64,000 nucleotides of DNA from Micromonospora echinospora (GTDB lineage: Bacteria > Actinomycetota > Actinomycetes > Mycobacteriales > Micromonosporaceae): positions 3,684,001 through 3,748,000 of the forward strand of contig NZ_JACHJC010000001.1 in the NCBI RefSeq assembly GCF_014203425.1, read 5' to 3'. The notes beneath the pieces were generated by a model. That model did no database searches. It was not told the origin of the DNA and was given only the letters and a program-made list of their open reading frames with translations. This document shows, in pieces, positions 32,438 through 41,717 of the stretch. The stretch's first letter is position 1, and each line of letters opens with the position of its first letter. Both the position numbers and the translations under genes were made by a program.

Positions 32438-33217
32438 GTGAGTGAGATGGAGCTGGTCTTCAAGGCGCTGGCCGACCCGACGAGGCGGCTCCTGCTCGAC
32501 CGCCTCCGCGAACGCAACGGCCAGACGCTGCGCGAACTCTGCGAGCACCTGGCCATGGCCCGCCAGTCGGCCACCCAGCACGTCGACGTCCTCGTGCGGG
32601 CCAACCTCGTCACGGTCGTGCGGCGAGGGCGGGAACGCCTGCACTACCTGAACCCGGCGCCGATCCACGAGATCGAGGAGCGCTGGATCTCCGGCTTCGA
32701 CAAGCCCCGTCTGGCGGCGCTCAGCGCGATCAGACACCGAGCAGAGGAGTACGCCATGACGTCCGTGCCGACGTACGTGTACGTCACCTACATCCACGCC
32801 ACCCCCGAGCAGGTGTGGCGCGCGCTCACCGACGCCGACCTGACGGCCCGGTACTGGGGACACGCCAACGTCTCCGACTGGCAGCCCGGCTCGGCCTGGG
32901 AGCACCGGCGCGCCGACGGATCGGGCGTCGCCGACGTGGTGGGCCGGGTGCTCACCGCCGAGCCGCCGACGCGCCTGGTCATCACCTTCGAGGACAGCCC
33001 GGACGCCGAGCGCGAGCCGTCGGTCGTCACGTTCCTCGTCGAACCGCACCAGGACATCGTGCGTCTCACGGTGACCCACGAGAACCTCGCCGACCTCGAC
33101 ATGTTCCACGGCATCTCGAACGGGTGGCCGGCCGTCCTGTCGAACCTGAAGTCCCTGCTGGAGACCGGCGACGCGCTACCACAGGCGCCGTGGGAGATGA
33201 CCGGCGCACACGCCTGA
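32438..33217 (+). CDS. ArsR helix-turn-helix fused to SRPBCC (AHSA1) domain
   Basis: The 259-residue protein joins an ArsR winged helix (about 1-100: FKALADPTRRLLLDRL, ARQSATQHVDVL) to an AHSA1/START-like domain (about 110-240: YVYVTYIHATPEQVWRAL, TARYWGHANVSDWQPGS). The fusion puts a ligand-binding pocket directly on a repressor. In many genomes the two are separate adjacent genes. It sits behind an obvious operator-promoter and is followed 17 bases later by the DinB-like gene. Confidence 0.88.
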   Translation: MSEMELVFKALADPTRRLLLDRLRERNGQTLRELCEHLAMARQSATQHVDVLVRANLVTVVRRGRERLHYLNPAPIHEIEERWISGFDKPRLAALSAIRHRAEEYAMTSVPTYVYVTYIHATPEQVWRALTDADLTARYWGHANVSDWQPGSAWEHRRADGSGVADVVGRVLTAEPPTRLVITFEDSPDAEREPSVVTFLVEPHQDIVRLTVTHENLADLDMFHGISNGWPAVLSNLKSLLETGDALPQAPWEMTGAHA

Positions 33218-33234
33218 GAGAGAGGACCGCCCCG

Positions 33235-33675
33235 ATGGACACCGACCCGCTCCGGCAGGCGTACGACGCGCTGCTGGCCGCCGAGCCGAGAACCGTACCG
33301 CCGCCCGGCGAGTGGAACACCGCGCAGATCCTGGCCCACGTCTCCCTGGTCGGCGCGGCCACCATCAGCACCGTCACCGCGGTCGCCACGGGAGCGGTCT
33401 CGACGTACGACAACCGCCCGTCCCAGGACCCGTGGACCCTGGACCGCGTCATCGCGCTCGCCGGTGGCGAGGCGTGCCTCCGGGAGCGCATCCGCGCGCA
33501 GAGGGAGGCGCTGTGCGCCCTGGCGGCGGTGCTGAGCGAGGCCGAGCTGGTCACGACGGTGCCGGCGCTGCTGCTGTCGAACGGCTCGTGCCTGGTGGAC
33601 CAGCCACTGTCGGTGCGGGACATCCTCGCCGGTCTGGCCGATGTGGAACTGCCCGGGCACACGAAGCAGCTCTAG
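33235..33675 (+). CDS. DinB-like small protein
   Basis: The 146-residue protein resembles the DinB/YfiT four-helix fold with GEWNTAQILAHV near residues 24-35, the helix that usually carries a metal-binding His. Other metal His residues are hard to place, so it may be degenerate. ATG 33235 follows GAGAGAGGA. It is probably co-transcribed with the ArsR-SRPBCC gene. Its stop overlaps that of the histidine kinase gene on the other strand. Confidence 0.6.
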   Translation: MDTDPLRQAYDALLAAEPRTVPPPGEWNTAQILAHVSLVGAATISTVTAVATGAVSTYDNRPSQDPWTLDRVIALAGGEACLRERIRAQREALCALAAVLSEAELVTTVPALLLSNGSCLVDQPLSVRDILAGLADVELPGHTKQL

Positions 33676-34766
33676 CGGGTGCGGTCGGCGGTGCCGGTAG
33701 GTAGTCGTACCTCGACGCGGAGCCCGCCCTCGGGACGGGGGACGAGGGTGAGCGTTCCGTCGTGGGCGTGGGCGATGCTCCTGACGATCGCCAGACCGAG
33801 CCCGACACCCGCGTGGCTGCTCCGGGCGCGTTCGCCGCCCCGCTGGAACGGCTCGGCGAGTGTGGCGACCATGTGGCCGGCGAGCGGCGCGCCGGTGTTC
33901 TCGACGATGAGCACCACCGCCTCGGGGTGAACCGTGGTCGTGACCCGGACGGCGCCCCGGTCGGGCAGGTTGTGGACGATCGCGTTGTACACGAGGTTCG
34001 TGGTCAGCTGGAGCAGCAGAGCGTGTGAGCCGACGGTGGGGCTGATGTCGCCGGCGGTTTCGACGGTGAGGCCGCGTCCTTCCGCGAGAGGGAGAAGCAT
34101 CTCGGCGGCCTCTTCCGCGAGAAGGGACAGGTCGACGCGCTCGCGGGTGAATGATCGTTGGTCGGCGCGGCTGAGCAGGAGCAACGCCTCGGTGAGATGG
34201 ATCGCCCGGGTGTTGACGGCGTGGAGGCGGTCGATGAGGTCGCCGATGTCGCGGTCGGGGTCGCTGCGGGCCACGTCGAGAAGCGTCCGCGTGATCGAGA
34301 GCGGGGTCCGCAGCTCGTGGGAGGCGTTGGCGGCGAATCGCTCCTGCTCGGCGACATGTGCTTCGAGCCGCGCGAGCATGGTGTCGAAGGCGTCGGCGAG
34401 TTCCCGGAACTCGTCCCGGCGGCCGGGCAGCCGGATCCGGTGGGAGAGCGATCCGGCGGCGGCCAGCCGGGTGGCGTCGGTGATGCGCGTCAGGGGGGCG
34501 AGCATCCGGCCGGCCAGAAACCACCCGCCCAGCAGACCTGTCACCAGCAGGAGAGCCCACACGACGGCCGCACGCGGGGCGAAGGCACGCAGGAGGTCGG
34601 ACCGGTTGGGGATGACCGGACCCGGGGGAGAGCCGCGCTGAGGGACGGTCAGCACGGTGTCGGGCACGTAGCGGAGCAGGAACACCCACACGACCGCGAG
34701 GAGCAGGGTCACCGCGAGCATGAGGAACCCGGCGTAGCTGAGTGCGAGTTTGAGGCGGACGCTCAA
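33672..34766 (-). CDS. sensor histidine kinase
   Basis: The 364-residue kinase has two membrane segments (about 8-32 and 66-88) flanking a short extracytoplasmic loop, a HAMP linker, SHELRTP with phospho-accepting His150, and ATP-binding N, G1 and G2 boxes (TNLVYNAIVH, VENTG, GVGLGLAIV). It starts 10 bases after the response regulator stop, so the two form one operon. The small sensor loop implies detection of an envelope signal. Confidence 0.9.
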   Translation of the reverse strand: MSVRLKLALSYAGFLMLAVTLLLAVVWVFLLRYVPDTVLTVPQRGSPPGPVIPNRSDLLRAFAPRAAVVWALLLVTGLLGGWFLAGRMLAPLTRITDATRLAAAGSLSHRIRLPGRRDEFRELADAFDTMLARLEAHVAEQERFAANASHELRTPLSITRTLLDVARSDPDRDIGDLIDRLHAVNTRAIHLTEALLLLSRADQRSFTRERVDLSLLAEEAAEMLLPLAEGRGLTVETAGDISPTVGSHALLLQLTTNLVYNAIVHNLPDRGAVRVTTTVHPEAVVLIVENTGAPLAGHMVATLAEPFQRGGERARSSHAGVGLGLAIVRSIAHAHDGTLTLVPRPEGGLRVEVRLPTGTADRTR

Positions 34767-34776
34767 ACCGGGCTGC

Positions 34777-35460
<684 letters not shown>

Positions 35461-35494
35461 ACGCCCGATGCTACGAGCCGGCCCATGTGGTTTC

Positions 35495-35514
35495 CGTATG
35501 CAAAAGGGCATACG
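35495..35514. promoter_or_regulatory. 7-base dyad in two-component/hydrolase intergenic region
   Basis: CGTATGC (35495-35501) and GCATACG (35508-35514) form a perfect dyad with a 6-base centre in the 112-base space between the response regulator and the exported hydrolase-fold gene. It is a candidate binding site for the response regulator. Confidence 0.5.
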
Positions 35515-35572
35515 CCGCCGCAACAGTCCTCCGCCTTCACTGGAGCCACCTGACCAGGAAAGGACTGTGATC

Positions 35573-36850
35573 ATGGACTTGGACTCCGTGCGTGGTGGTG
35601 TCGACCGGCGGCGGCTGCTGGGATGGGTCGGGCTGGCGACCGCCGGGCTCGCGGCCGGCGCGCCGCTGCTGGGCGCCGGACCGGCCCACGCCGCCCCCGG
35701 TTCGGTCGGCCCCGGCGGACCCCAGGCGCCCGGGCACGGCCGGATTCCGCGGGACACCCGGCCCGGCGGCGCCTACGACCGGTTCGTGGCGGAGCTGGCC
35801 GCGCAGGACAGGTTCTCCGGCGTGGTGCTGCTGTCCCACCAGGGACGGACGGTGTTGTCCCGCAGCTACGGCATGGCCGACCGGGCCAGCGGCATCCGCA
35901 ACCACGAGGACACCGCGTTCAACCTCTCCTCGGCGAGCCAGCCGTTCCTGTCGGTGGCGATCCTCCAGCTGGTGCAGCAGGGCCGGATCGCGTTGTCGGA
36001 CACGGTGGGCACCCACCTGACGGGCCTGGCTCCGGCCATCGCCGAGCAGGTCACCATCCATCACCTGCTCACCGGCACCTCCGGCGTGGACGCGCCGATG
36101 CCCGACTGGCGTCGCGTCTTCCACAGCCGCGACGAGGTGCACGAGTACGGCGAGCAGTGGGCCCGGCAGGCGACCCTGGCGGGAGTCCCCGGCGCGGGCT
36201 CCAACGGCCATCTACCCGGTGGAGGCGTGAGCCTCGCCATCGCCGCGCAGATCGTGGAGGCCGTCTCCGGCATGACGTTCTGGGACTATGTGCACGAGCA
36301 CGTCTTCGGACGCGCCCGCATGACCCGCTCGGCGTTCTACACCAGACAGCAGTGGCTCACCGACAGGCGCATCGCGCACCCGTACATGCGCCAGGCCGAC
36401 GGCAGCCGGATCGACGCCGTCCGCAACCTGGACAAGGGCAGCGTGAGCCCGCCCATCCAGGGCCGGAATCCCGGCCGCGGCTTCATCGGTTACGCCTCCG
36501 GCGACGGCTTCGCCACCGCGCCGGACCTGGTCCGGTTCGCGCACGCGCTACGCGACGGCACGCTGCTCGACCGGCCGTACGCCGACCTGTTCGCCGGGGC
36601 CAAACTCCCCGGCCCCGAACCGACGTCCTTCGAGGCCTACACGATGCCGATCTCGATCATCGGCGGGCAGTGGGTGATCGGACGCGGCGGTGGGGCCGGC
36701 GGCGTCGGTGCGAACTGGACCATCTACCCGGACACCGGGTGGGTCGGTGTCGTCCTGAGCAACTACGACGACATGCCGCTGCTGGAGATCTGCCTGCGCG
36801 AGGTCGAGGCCGTCACCGGCCAGCACATCGATCCGCCCGGCGGCGGCTGA
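35573..36850 (+). CDS. Tat-exported serine-beta-lactamase-fold protein lacking catalytic residues
   Basis: The 425-residue protein has a twin-arginine signal (DRRRLLGWVGLATAGLAAG, cleavage near AHA) and a class C beta-lactamase/DD-peptidase-like fold. At the SxxK position it reads S120-A-S-Q123, the Tyr-x-Asn position reads LPGGG, and the HxG position reads GRGGGAGG, so the Lys, Tyr and His expected for catalysis are missing. It is probably a binding protein or pseudo-enzyme. The ATG follows AGGAAAGGA. It is divergent from a two-component system that may control it. Confidence 0.85.
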   Translation: MDLDSVRGGVDRRRLLGWVGLATAGLAAGAPLLGAGPAHAAPGSVGPGGPQAPGHGRIPRDTRPGGAYDRFVAELAAQDRFSGVVLLSHQGRTVLSRSYGMADRASGIRNHEDTAFNLSSASQPFLSVAILQLVQQGRIALSDTVGTHLTGLAPAIAEQVTIHHLLTGTSGVDAPMPDWRRVFHSRDEVHEYGEQWARQATLAGVPGAGSNGHLPGGGVSLAIAAQIVEAVSGMTFWDYVHEHVFGRARMTRSAFYTRQQWLTDRRIAHPYMRQADGSRIDAVRNLDKGSVSPPIQGRNPGRGFIGYASGDGFATAPDLVRFAHALRDGTLLDRPYADLFAGAKLPGPEPTSFEAYTMPISIIGGQWVIGRGGGAGGVGANWTIYPDTGWVGVVLSNYDDMPLLEICLREVEAVTGQHIDPPGGG

Positions 36851-36983
36851 GGCGCGGCCACCGCGCGGACAGGCCGGGTCACCCGCGCGACGAGCGTGGA
36901 GAGTACGCATTTCGGATCGTCCGAGCGTCGTCGGGTCCGGATACCGCTGGCGCGTGCCGGGCGGGCGCGGGTACACCTGGGTG

Positions 36984-37502
36984 GTGATCCTCATCCAGCG
37001 GGTCCGCGTCCGGTGGACCGCCGACGCCCGCGGTGCGCCCGCGGCGAACGCCCGTCGCGGGCTCGCGCGGGCGATGCCGCTGCCCCGGGCGCTGCCGGAG
37101 GGCGAGGTGGTCCTGGTCCTCCACGACGTGCTCGCCGACCAGGCGGCCGGCTACCGACACCGGGACGGGGTACGCGCCGGGGACGTCGCGCTGGCCCGCG
37201 AGGCCGGGCTCTGGCTCGGGCGTGACCAGGCGTCGATCGTCGTCGACCGGCTGCCCGGGTCGGCGGCCTTTCCGCGCCCGTCGGCGTCGGCGCGGCTGTT
37301 CACGCTCGCCCCGGGGCAGGTCGGCCGCTACCGGGCGAACTTCCGGTTCACCGGCTGCGGGTGCGATCCGAGCTGGTACTACGAGGAGTGGCTGGTGCAC
37401 GTCGGACACGGCGCGGTGGCATCCTTCGGGCAGCCGGACCGCGACGTCGACCACCGCGTACACCTGTACGGGGGAGCGTCCCGGGGTGACCGTCATGGTT
37501 GA
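36984..37502 (+). CDS. hypothetical protein
   Basis: The 172-residue product is basic with a Cys-containing segment FTGCGCDPSWYYEEWLVH near residues 130-147. I do not recognise a family. The start is uncertain: GTG 36984 lies six bases after TACACC. Its last codons overlap the start of the next gene by 17 bases, so it is probably translated in the same unit. Confidence 0.5.
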   Translation: MILIQRVRVRWTADARGAPAANARRGLARAMPLPRALPEGEVVLVLHDVLADQAAGYRHRDGVRAGDVALAREAGLWLGRDQASIVVDRLPGSAAFPRPSASARLFTLAPGQVGRYRANFRFTGCGCDPSWYYEEWLVHVGHGAVASFGQPDRDVDHRVHLYGGASRGDRHG

Positions 37503-37872
37503 CGCGGACGACGTCCGTCGGGTGGCGTTGTCGCTGCCCCACGTGGTCGAGATCGACAGTGACGGCTTCGACTTCCGGGTCGCCGGCAAGGGGTTCGTCT
37601 GGTCCTATCCCGAGCGTACGCCCGGGAAGCCGCGGCGCATCCGCACCGACATCGCCGTGCTGTACGTGGGCGACGAGGCGGAGAAGCAGGCGCTGCTTCT
37701 CGGCGAGCCCGACCTCTTCTTCACCACGCCCGCGTACGACGGGTCACCCCTGGTCATGCTGCGGCTGGCGCACGTCGGCGTCGAGCGCCTGACGGAACTG
37801 GTCACCGACGCGTGGCGGATGCGTGCCCCCGACTCGCTCACCGGTGAACCCGACGAGGGCGCCGGCGCGTGA
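37486..37872 (+). CDS. MmcQ/YjbR-family protein
   Basis: The 128-residue protein has the CyaY-like YjbR fold: DDVRRVALSLPHVVE at the N-terminus and a FTTPAYDGSPLVMLRL stretch later, ending with an LTELVTDAWRM helix. The family is called DNA-binding on structural grounds, but the function is unproved. GTG 37486 follows GGGGGAG. It overlaps the upstream hypothetical gene. Confidence 0.8.
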   Translation: MTVMVDADDVRRVALSLPHVVEIDSDGFDFRVAGKGFVWSYPERTPGKPRRIRTDIAVLYVGDEAEKQALLLGEPDLFFTTPAYDGSPLVMLRLAHVGVERLTELVTDAWRMRAPDSLTGEPDEGAGA

Positions 37873-37881
37873 TCCCGCACG

Positions 37882-38379
37882 CTATCCGTCGAGGATCTGC
37901 TCCCGGAGGATGTCCGCGTGCCCGCAGTGCTGGGCGAGCTCGCGCAGGACGTGGAGATACACCCAGCGCAGCGGAAGCGGGCCTCGCCGGTGGCCGGTGA
38001 GGATGTCGTCCATACCTCGCGTGGAGGTCGCCCGGCGTGACACGTCGCGGGCGTCGCGGTAGGCCTGCCGGATGCCCGCGATCGTGTCGCCGGCGTCGAG
38101 GAGAAAGGAGTCCTCCGACCGTTCGGGGATGCCGATCTCGGCACGCGACCGGCCTGTGACGGCCTCGTCGAACCAGACCTTCTCGACGAAGGTCGCGTGC
38201 TTCACCAGACCCAGCAGTGTGGTCCGGGATGCCACCAATGATCGGCGCGCCTGCTCCTCGGTCAGTCCGTCCAGGCAGCGGTCGAGCGCGTCGCGGTGCT
38301 CGTCGAGAAACGCCTCGAGCTGGGCCTGGGCCGGCTGCGCGACGACTTCGGCGGAGAAGGTGGGCGGGAAGGACGGCAT
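37882..38379 (-). CDS. DinB-family protein (DUF664 type)
   Basis: The 165-residue four-helix protein carries the three metal His candidates: LVKHATFVEK near residue 60 and HVLRELAQHCGHADILREQ near 142-160. The family includes thiol-dependent S-transferases (mycothiol or bacillithiol) and proteins of unknown role. ATG 38379 is the family start. It converges with the YjbR-type gene. Confidence 0.85.
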   Translation of the reverse strand: MPSFPPTFSAEVVAQPAQAQLEAFLDEHRDALDRCLDGLTEEQARRSLVASRTTLLGLVKHATFVEKVWFDEAVTGRSRAEIGIPERSEDSFLLDAGDTIAGIRQAYRDARDVSRRATSTRGMDDILTGHRRGPLPLRWVYLHVLRELAQHCGHADILREQILDG

Positions 38380-38704
38380 GGAGGAAGCATTCCAGATCGG
38401 CGCCCGCCACCCGGCGGACGAACGGCGATCGGTGTCGGGGGTGCCCGCACGGCCGACAGGTCCGCGTCAGGTGCCTGGTTGAAAGGTGATTGACACACTC
38501 GCGCCAGATGGGGAATGGTTGCCGTCGACCCCGCGATGCGCGTGGGCACTCTGCATGAAGGAATGACGCCTGTGATCCGGGTAGGCCGAGCGGCCGCCTG
38601 AGTGTCGAGCGCACGACGGATGACCGTCGTGCGGCTGCGGCACGGTGGAGCGGCCCGACGTTTCCTCCGCCCATCGCAGCTCTTCTCATGCATCGAGGTT
38701 CACC
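38380..38704 (+). promoter_or_regulatory. 325-base intergenic leader with hairpin
   Basis: No convincing gene is seen. TTGACA (38490-38495) may be the -35 of a promoter for the downstream acetyltransferase. A perfect hairpin, GCACGACGG (38611-38619) and CCGTCGTGC (38624-38632) with an ATGA loop, lies in the presumed leader. A 28-codon frame (38515-38601) ends ten bases before it and could be chance. Confidence 0.4.
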
Positions 38705-39463
38705 TTGAACACGGATGTCCGCATCCAGCAGTCTGTCGTCGCCAACCTGTCCCACCGGCCCGCGCCCGTCGAGGTGGGGCCGTTCGTGATCGGGTTGGAC
38801 CCGACAACGACCAGCCCGCACATCAACTACGCCGCGCCGCGCCCCGGGACCACCGCCACCGAGGCCGACGTCACCGCCCTCGTCGCGGCGTTCCGCGCCG
38901 CCGGTCGCAGACCCCGCCTGGAGTACGTCACCAGGTGCGCCCCCGGACTGGAGGCGCTGCTGACCGCCGTCGGCTTCGCCGTGGAAGCCCGGCACACCTA
39001 TCTGCTCTGTGTGCCCGGCACCCTGGCGGCAGCACCGACTCCGGCCCGCCTCGACCTGCGGGAACCGGACACCGATCCGCAGCGCGCCGCGTTGATCAGC
39101 GCCCAGAACGAAGCGTTCGGCGGCGAGCCGGCTGCCTCCGACGCCGACGTGGCTCGCCTGCGGCGCCAGCAGGACGCCGGGGGCGTGGCCGTCATGGCCG
39201 TCACCGGGGACGGCACCTGCGCGGGAGGTGGCGGGGCGGCCCAGCCCGTCGACGCGGTCAGTGAGGTGGCCGGCATCGCCGTGCGCCCGCCCTACCGCCG
39301 TCGGGGACTGGCGTCCGCGATCACCGCGGACATCACCCGGCGACTGTTCACCACCGGCGCGGAGGTCGCCTGGCTGGAGGCCTCCGGCGAGGACTCGTGG
39401 CGGGTCTATGAGCGCGTCGGCTACCGGCCCGCCGGCGAACGGCTCTACATCGCCATGAGGTGA
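38705..39463 (+). CDS. GNAT-family N-acetyltransferase
   Basis: The 252-residue protein ends in a GNAT domain: VSEVAGIAVRPPYRRRGLAS carries the acetyl-CoA pyrophosphate loop and WRVYERVGYRPAGERL the last strand. The N-terminal half is a second, weaker GNAT-like or linker region. TTG 38705 follows GAGG; ATG 38645 is upstream in frame without such a site. The substrate is unknown. Confidence 0.8.
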   Translation: MNTDVRIQQSVVANLSHRPAPVEVGPFVIGLDPTTTSPHINYAAPRPGTTATEADVTALVAAFRAAGRRPRLEYVTRCAPGLEALLTAVGFAVEARHTYLLCVPGTLAAAPTPARLDLREPDTDPQRAALISAQNEAFGGEPAASDADVARLRRQQDAGGVAVMAVTGDGTCAGGGGAAQPVDAVSEVAGIAVRPPYRRRGLASAITADITRRLFTTGAEVAWLEASGEDSWRVYERVGYRPAGERLYIAMR

Positions 39464-39556
39464 GCCCTGACGAGGAGCCCGGGCTGCGGGTGCGCGGCCA
39501 CCGCACCTTGATGCGGCCAGAGGAGCGCATGGCGTCTCAGGTGGGTCGCTGACGAA

Positions 39557-39599
39557 CCGCGCCGTGGAGGGCATGGTGAGCATGCCCTCCACGGCGCGG
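39557..39599. terminator. bidirectional terminator, 19-bp perfect stem
   Basis: Arms 39557-39575 and 39581-39599 (CCGCGCCGTGGAGGGCATG and its reverse complement) pair without mismatch over 19 bp around a GTGAG loop. It sits between the convergent acetyltransferase and TrmO-type genes. The rest of 39464-39716 shows no gene. Confidence 0.85.
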
Positions 39600-39716
39600 T
39601 GCAACTCGTTGAACCGGAGCGACCGTACTCGCCGACCGGAACCGGCATCGGCAGCCGAGGCGGTGTGCGCCTCGCCGGGTACGCCGGCACGGGGATGCAC
39701 GCGCGCCGCGCCGACG

Positions 39717-40184
39717 CTACGGCTGGAAGTAGTCGGACATCATGCCGCTGACCCACTCCGGCTGCCGGACGTCGGCGGGAACGAACTCCTTCAGCACCGG
39801 CTTCAGGTCGATGACCGGCGTGCCGGACACCGCGTCGAGGCCCACCACCGTCAGCTCACGGCTGTCGACCGACTCGATGCGGCAGCACGTCACGCCGATG
39901 CGGTTCGGCCGGCGGGGGCCACGGCCGGCGAAGACGCCCATCGGCGGCAGGTCGGCCCGGCCCCGGTAGGGACGGGGCTCGCGGTGGTCGCCGTCGTCCG
40001 GGAGCCGGTCGAAGACGAACACGACCTCCACGTGGGAGAACTCCTCCAGGCCCTGCAGGCACGCCTCGCCGAAGCGTTCGTCGACGACGATCGTGCTGCG
40101 GACGGCACCCCAGTTGTCGCTGTGCTGGATGTCCGTCCGATCGTTGCGGACGGTGCCGATCGGAGTGATCTCGAAGGCGCTCAT
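39717..40184 (-). CDS. TrmO-type tRNA m6t6A methyltransferase family protein
   Basis: The 155-residue protein is a TrmO/TsaA beta-barrel SAM methyltransferase: ITPIGTVRNDRTDI at the N-terminus, RPNRIGVTCCRI in the middle and GLDAVSGTPVIDLKPV. E. coli TrmO methylates N6 of t6A37 in tRNA-Thr; short actinobacterial members lack its C-terminal domain, so the role is inferred. ATG 40184 lies six bases after TAGTCT (40191-40196, minus strand), indicating a leaderless transcript. Confidence 0.82.
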   Translation of the reverse strand: MSAFEITPIGTVRNDRTDIQHSDNWGAVRSTIVVDERFGEACLQGLEEFSHVEVVFVFDRLPDDGDHREPRPYRGRADLPPMGVFAGRGPRRPNRIGVTCCRIESVDSRELTVVGLDAVSGTPVIDLKPVLKEFVPADVRQPEWVSGMMSDYFQP

Positions 40185-40284
40185 GACCGGAGACTAGTTC
40201 CGCGTCGACCGGCCCGAGGGCCCGCTGCGCCGTCAGCAGGTCACGGGGCACACGCGGTCGACCGCCGCCGCTAGGCTCATGATC

Positions 40285-41145
40285 ATGGACATCCTCCGAT
40301 ACGCCGCGTTCACCGCCGACCCCGCCGGCGGCAACCCGGCCGGTGTCGTCCTGGACGCCACCGGGGCGGACGACGCGGAGATGCAGCAGGTGGCGGCCGA
40401 GGTCGGCTACTCCGAGACGGCGTTCCTCGCGCCCGCCGGGGACGGGCAGTTCACGGTGCGCTACTTCAGCCCGAAGGCGGAGGTGCCGTTCTGCGGCCAC
40501 GCGACCATCGCTTCGGCGGTCGCCTACGCCGAGCGGCACGGCCCCGGTGTGCTGCACCTGGACACGCGCGCCGGGCTGGTCGCGGTCGCCACGAGCGTGC
40601 AGGCGGACGGCATCACCACGGCCACGCTGACCAGCGTCGCGCCGCGCAGCGTACCCCTGGCCGTGGACGACCTCGCGGCGCTGCTCGCCGCGCTGCGCTG
40701 GTCGCCGGGCGATCTCGACCCGGCGCTGCCGCCGCGTGTCGCGTACGCCGGGGCCTGGCATCCGATCGTGGCCGCCGCGACCCGGCAGCGCCTGGCGGAC
40801 CTGGACTACGACATGGCGGCGCTGAGCGCGCTGATGGCCGAGCGGGACTGGACGACCATCGACCTGGTGCACCGGGAGTCCGAGCTGGTGTTCCACGCGC
40901 GCAACCCGTTCCCGCCCGGCGGCGTGGTCGAGGACGCCGCGACCGGCGCGGCGGCCGCCGCGTTCGGCGGCTACCTGCGCGAGCTGGGCCTGGTGCGACC
41001 GCCCGCGACGGTCACCGTGCGGCAGGGCGAGGACATGGGCCGCCCGAGCCTGCTCACCGTTGGCATCCCCGCCGATCCCGGCGCCGGGATCGCGGTGACC
41101 GGCACCGCCGTGCCCATCCCGCCCACCGGGGAGGCAGCCTGGTGA
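40285..41145 (+). CDS. PhzF-family isomerase
   Basis: The 286-residue protein has the PhzF/diaminopimelate epimerase-like fold with GYSETAFL (Glu44, the general acid/base), FSPKAEVPFCGHATIAS and DAATGAAAAAFGGYL. PhzF isomerises a phenazine precursor; most members act in unknown pathways. TAGGCT (40272-40277) is seven bases before ATG 40285, so that ATG is preferred to 40279. The stop overlaps the start of the following methyltransferase relic as GTGA. Confidence 0.88.
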   Translation: MDILRYAAFTADPAGGNPAGVVLDATGADDAEMQQVAAEVGYSETAFLAPAGDGQFTVRYFSPKAEVPFCGHATIASAVAYAERHGPGVLHLDTRAGLVAVATSVQADGITTATLTSVAPRSVPLAVDDLAALLAALRWSPGDLDPALPPRVAYAGAWHPIVAAATRQRLADLDYDMAALSALMAERDWTTIDLVHRESELVFHARNPFPPGGVVEDAATGAAAAAFGGYLRELGLVRPPATVTVRQGEDMGRPSLLTVGIPADPGAGIAVTGTAVPIPPTGEAAW

Positions 41146-41622
41146 GGCCGGACCACTACGACGGTTTCGCCGGGCGGTACGCGGCGGAGAACGAGTCCAG
41201 CCTGTTCAACGCCTACTACGAGCGGCCCGCGATGCTGGAACTCGCCGGGGACGTGCGGGGCCGGCGGATCCTCGACGCCGGCTGCGGCGCCGGGCCGCTG
41301 TCCGAGGCGCTCGCCGCGCGCGGGGCCGTCGTGACCGGCTTCGACGCCAGCCCGGCGAGGTGGCGCGTTTCCGGACGCCGACTACTTCGCCGTCGCGAGC
41401 TGGTCCGAGGAGTACGACTTCGACGGGCAGCGGGCGACGCTCACCTACTGGCACCGGCCGTTGCAGGCGATGACGACGGCGTTCACCGACGCCGGTTTCC
41501 GCCTCTCGGTGCTCAGCGAACCGCCGTTCTCGCCCGACACACCGCGCGAGCTGCTGCCTCCGGAACTCGACGGCCGTACTGCTTTCCTCTGCTTCATCTT
41601 CTTCGTCCTCGAAGCGCGGTGA
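41142..41622 (+). pseudogene. SAM methyltransferase with internal deletion and frame change
   Basis: The N-terminal part (HYDGFAGRYAAENESS, RRILDAGCGAGPLSEAL, up to TGFDASPA) is a normal class I methyltransferase motif I region. From about 41350 the C-terminal part continues in another frame (FPDADYFAVASWSEEYDFDG, then a tail ending FFVLEAR and TGA at 41620-41622). Roughly 100 residues of the middle, including motifs II and III, are missing compared with family members of about 250 residues. It is coupled to the PhzF gene and is presumably dead. Confidence 0.75.
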
Positions 41623-41717
41623 ATCCACCGGCGGCATAACGTCGGATCCGGGGCGGCTCGTTCGTCGTACGGGTGAGAGGCGGCCGGACCGGGCCGCCCG
41701 GACAAGGGAGTCATGGC

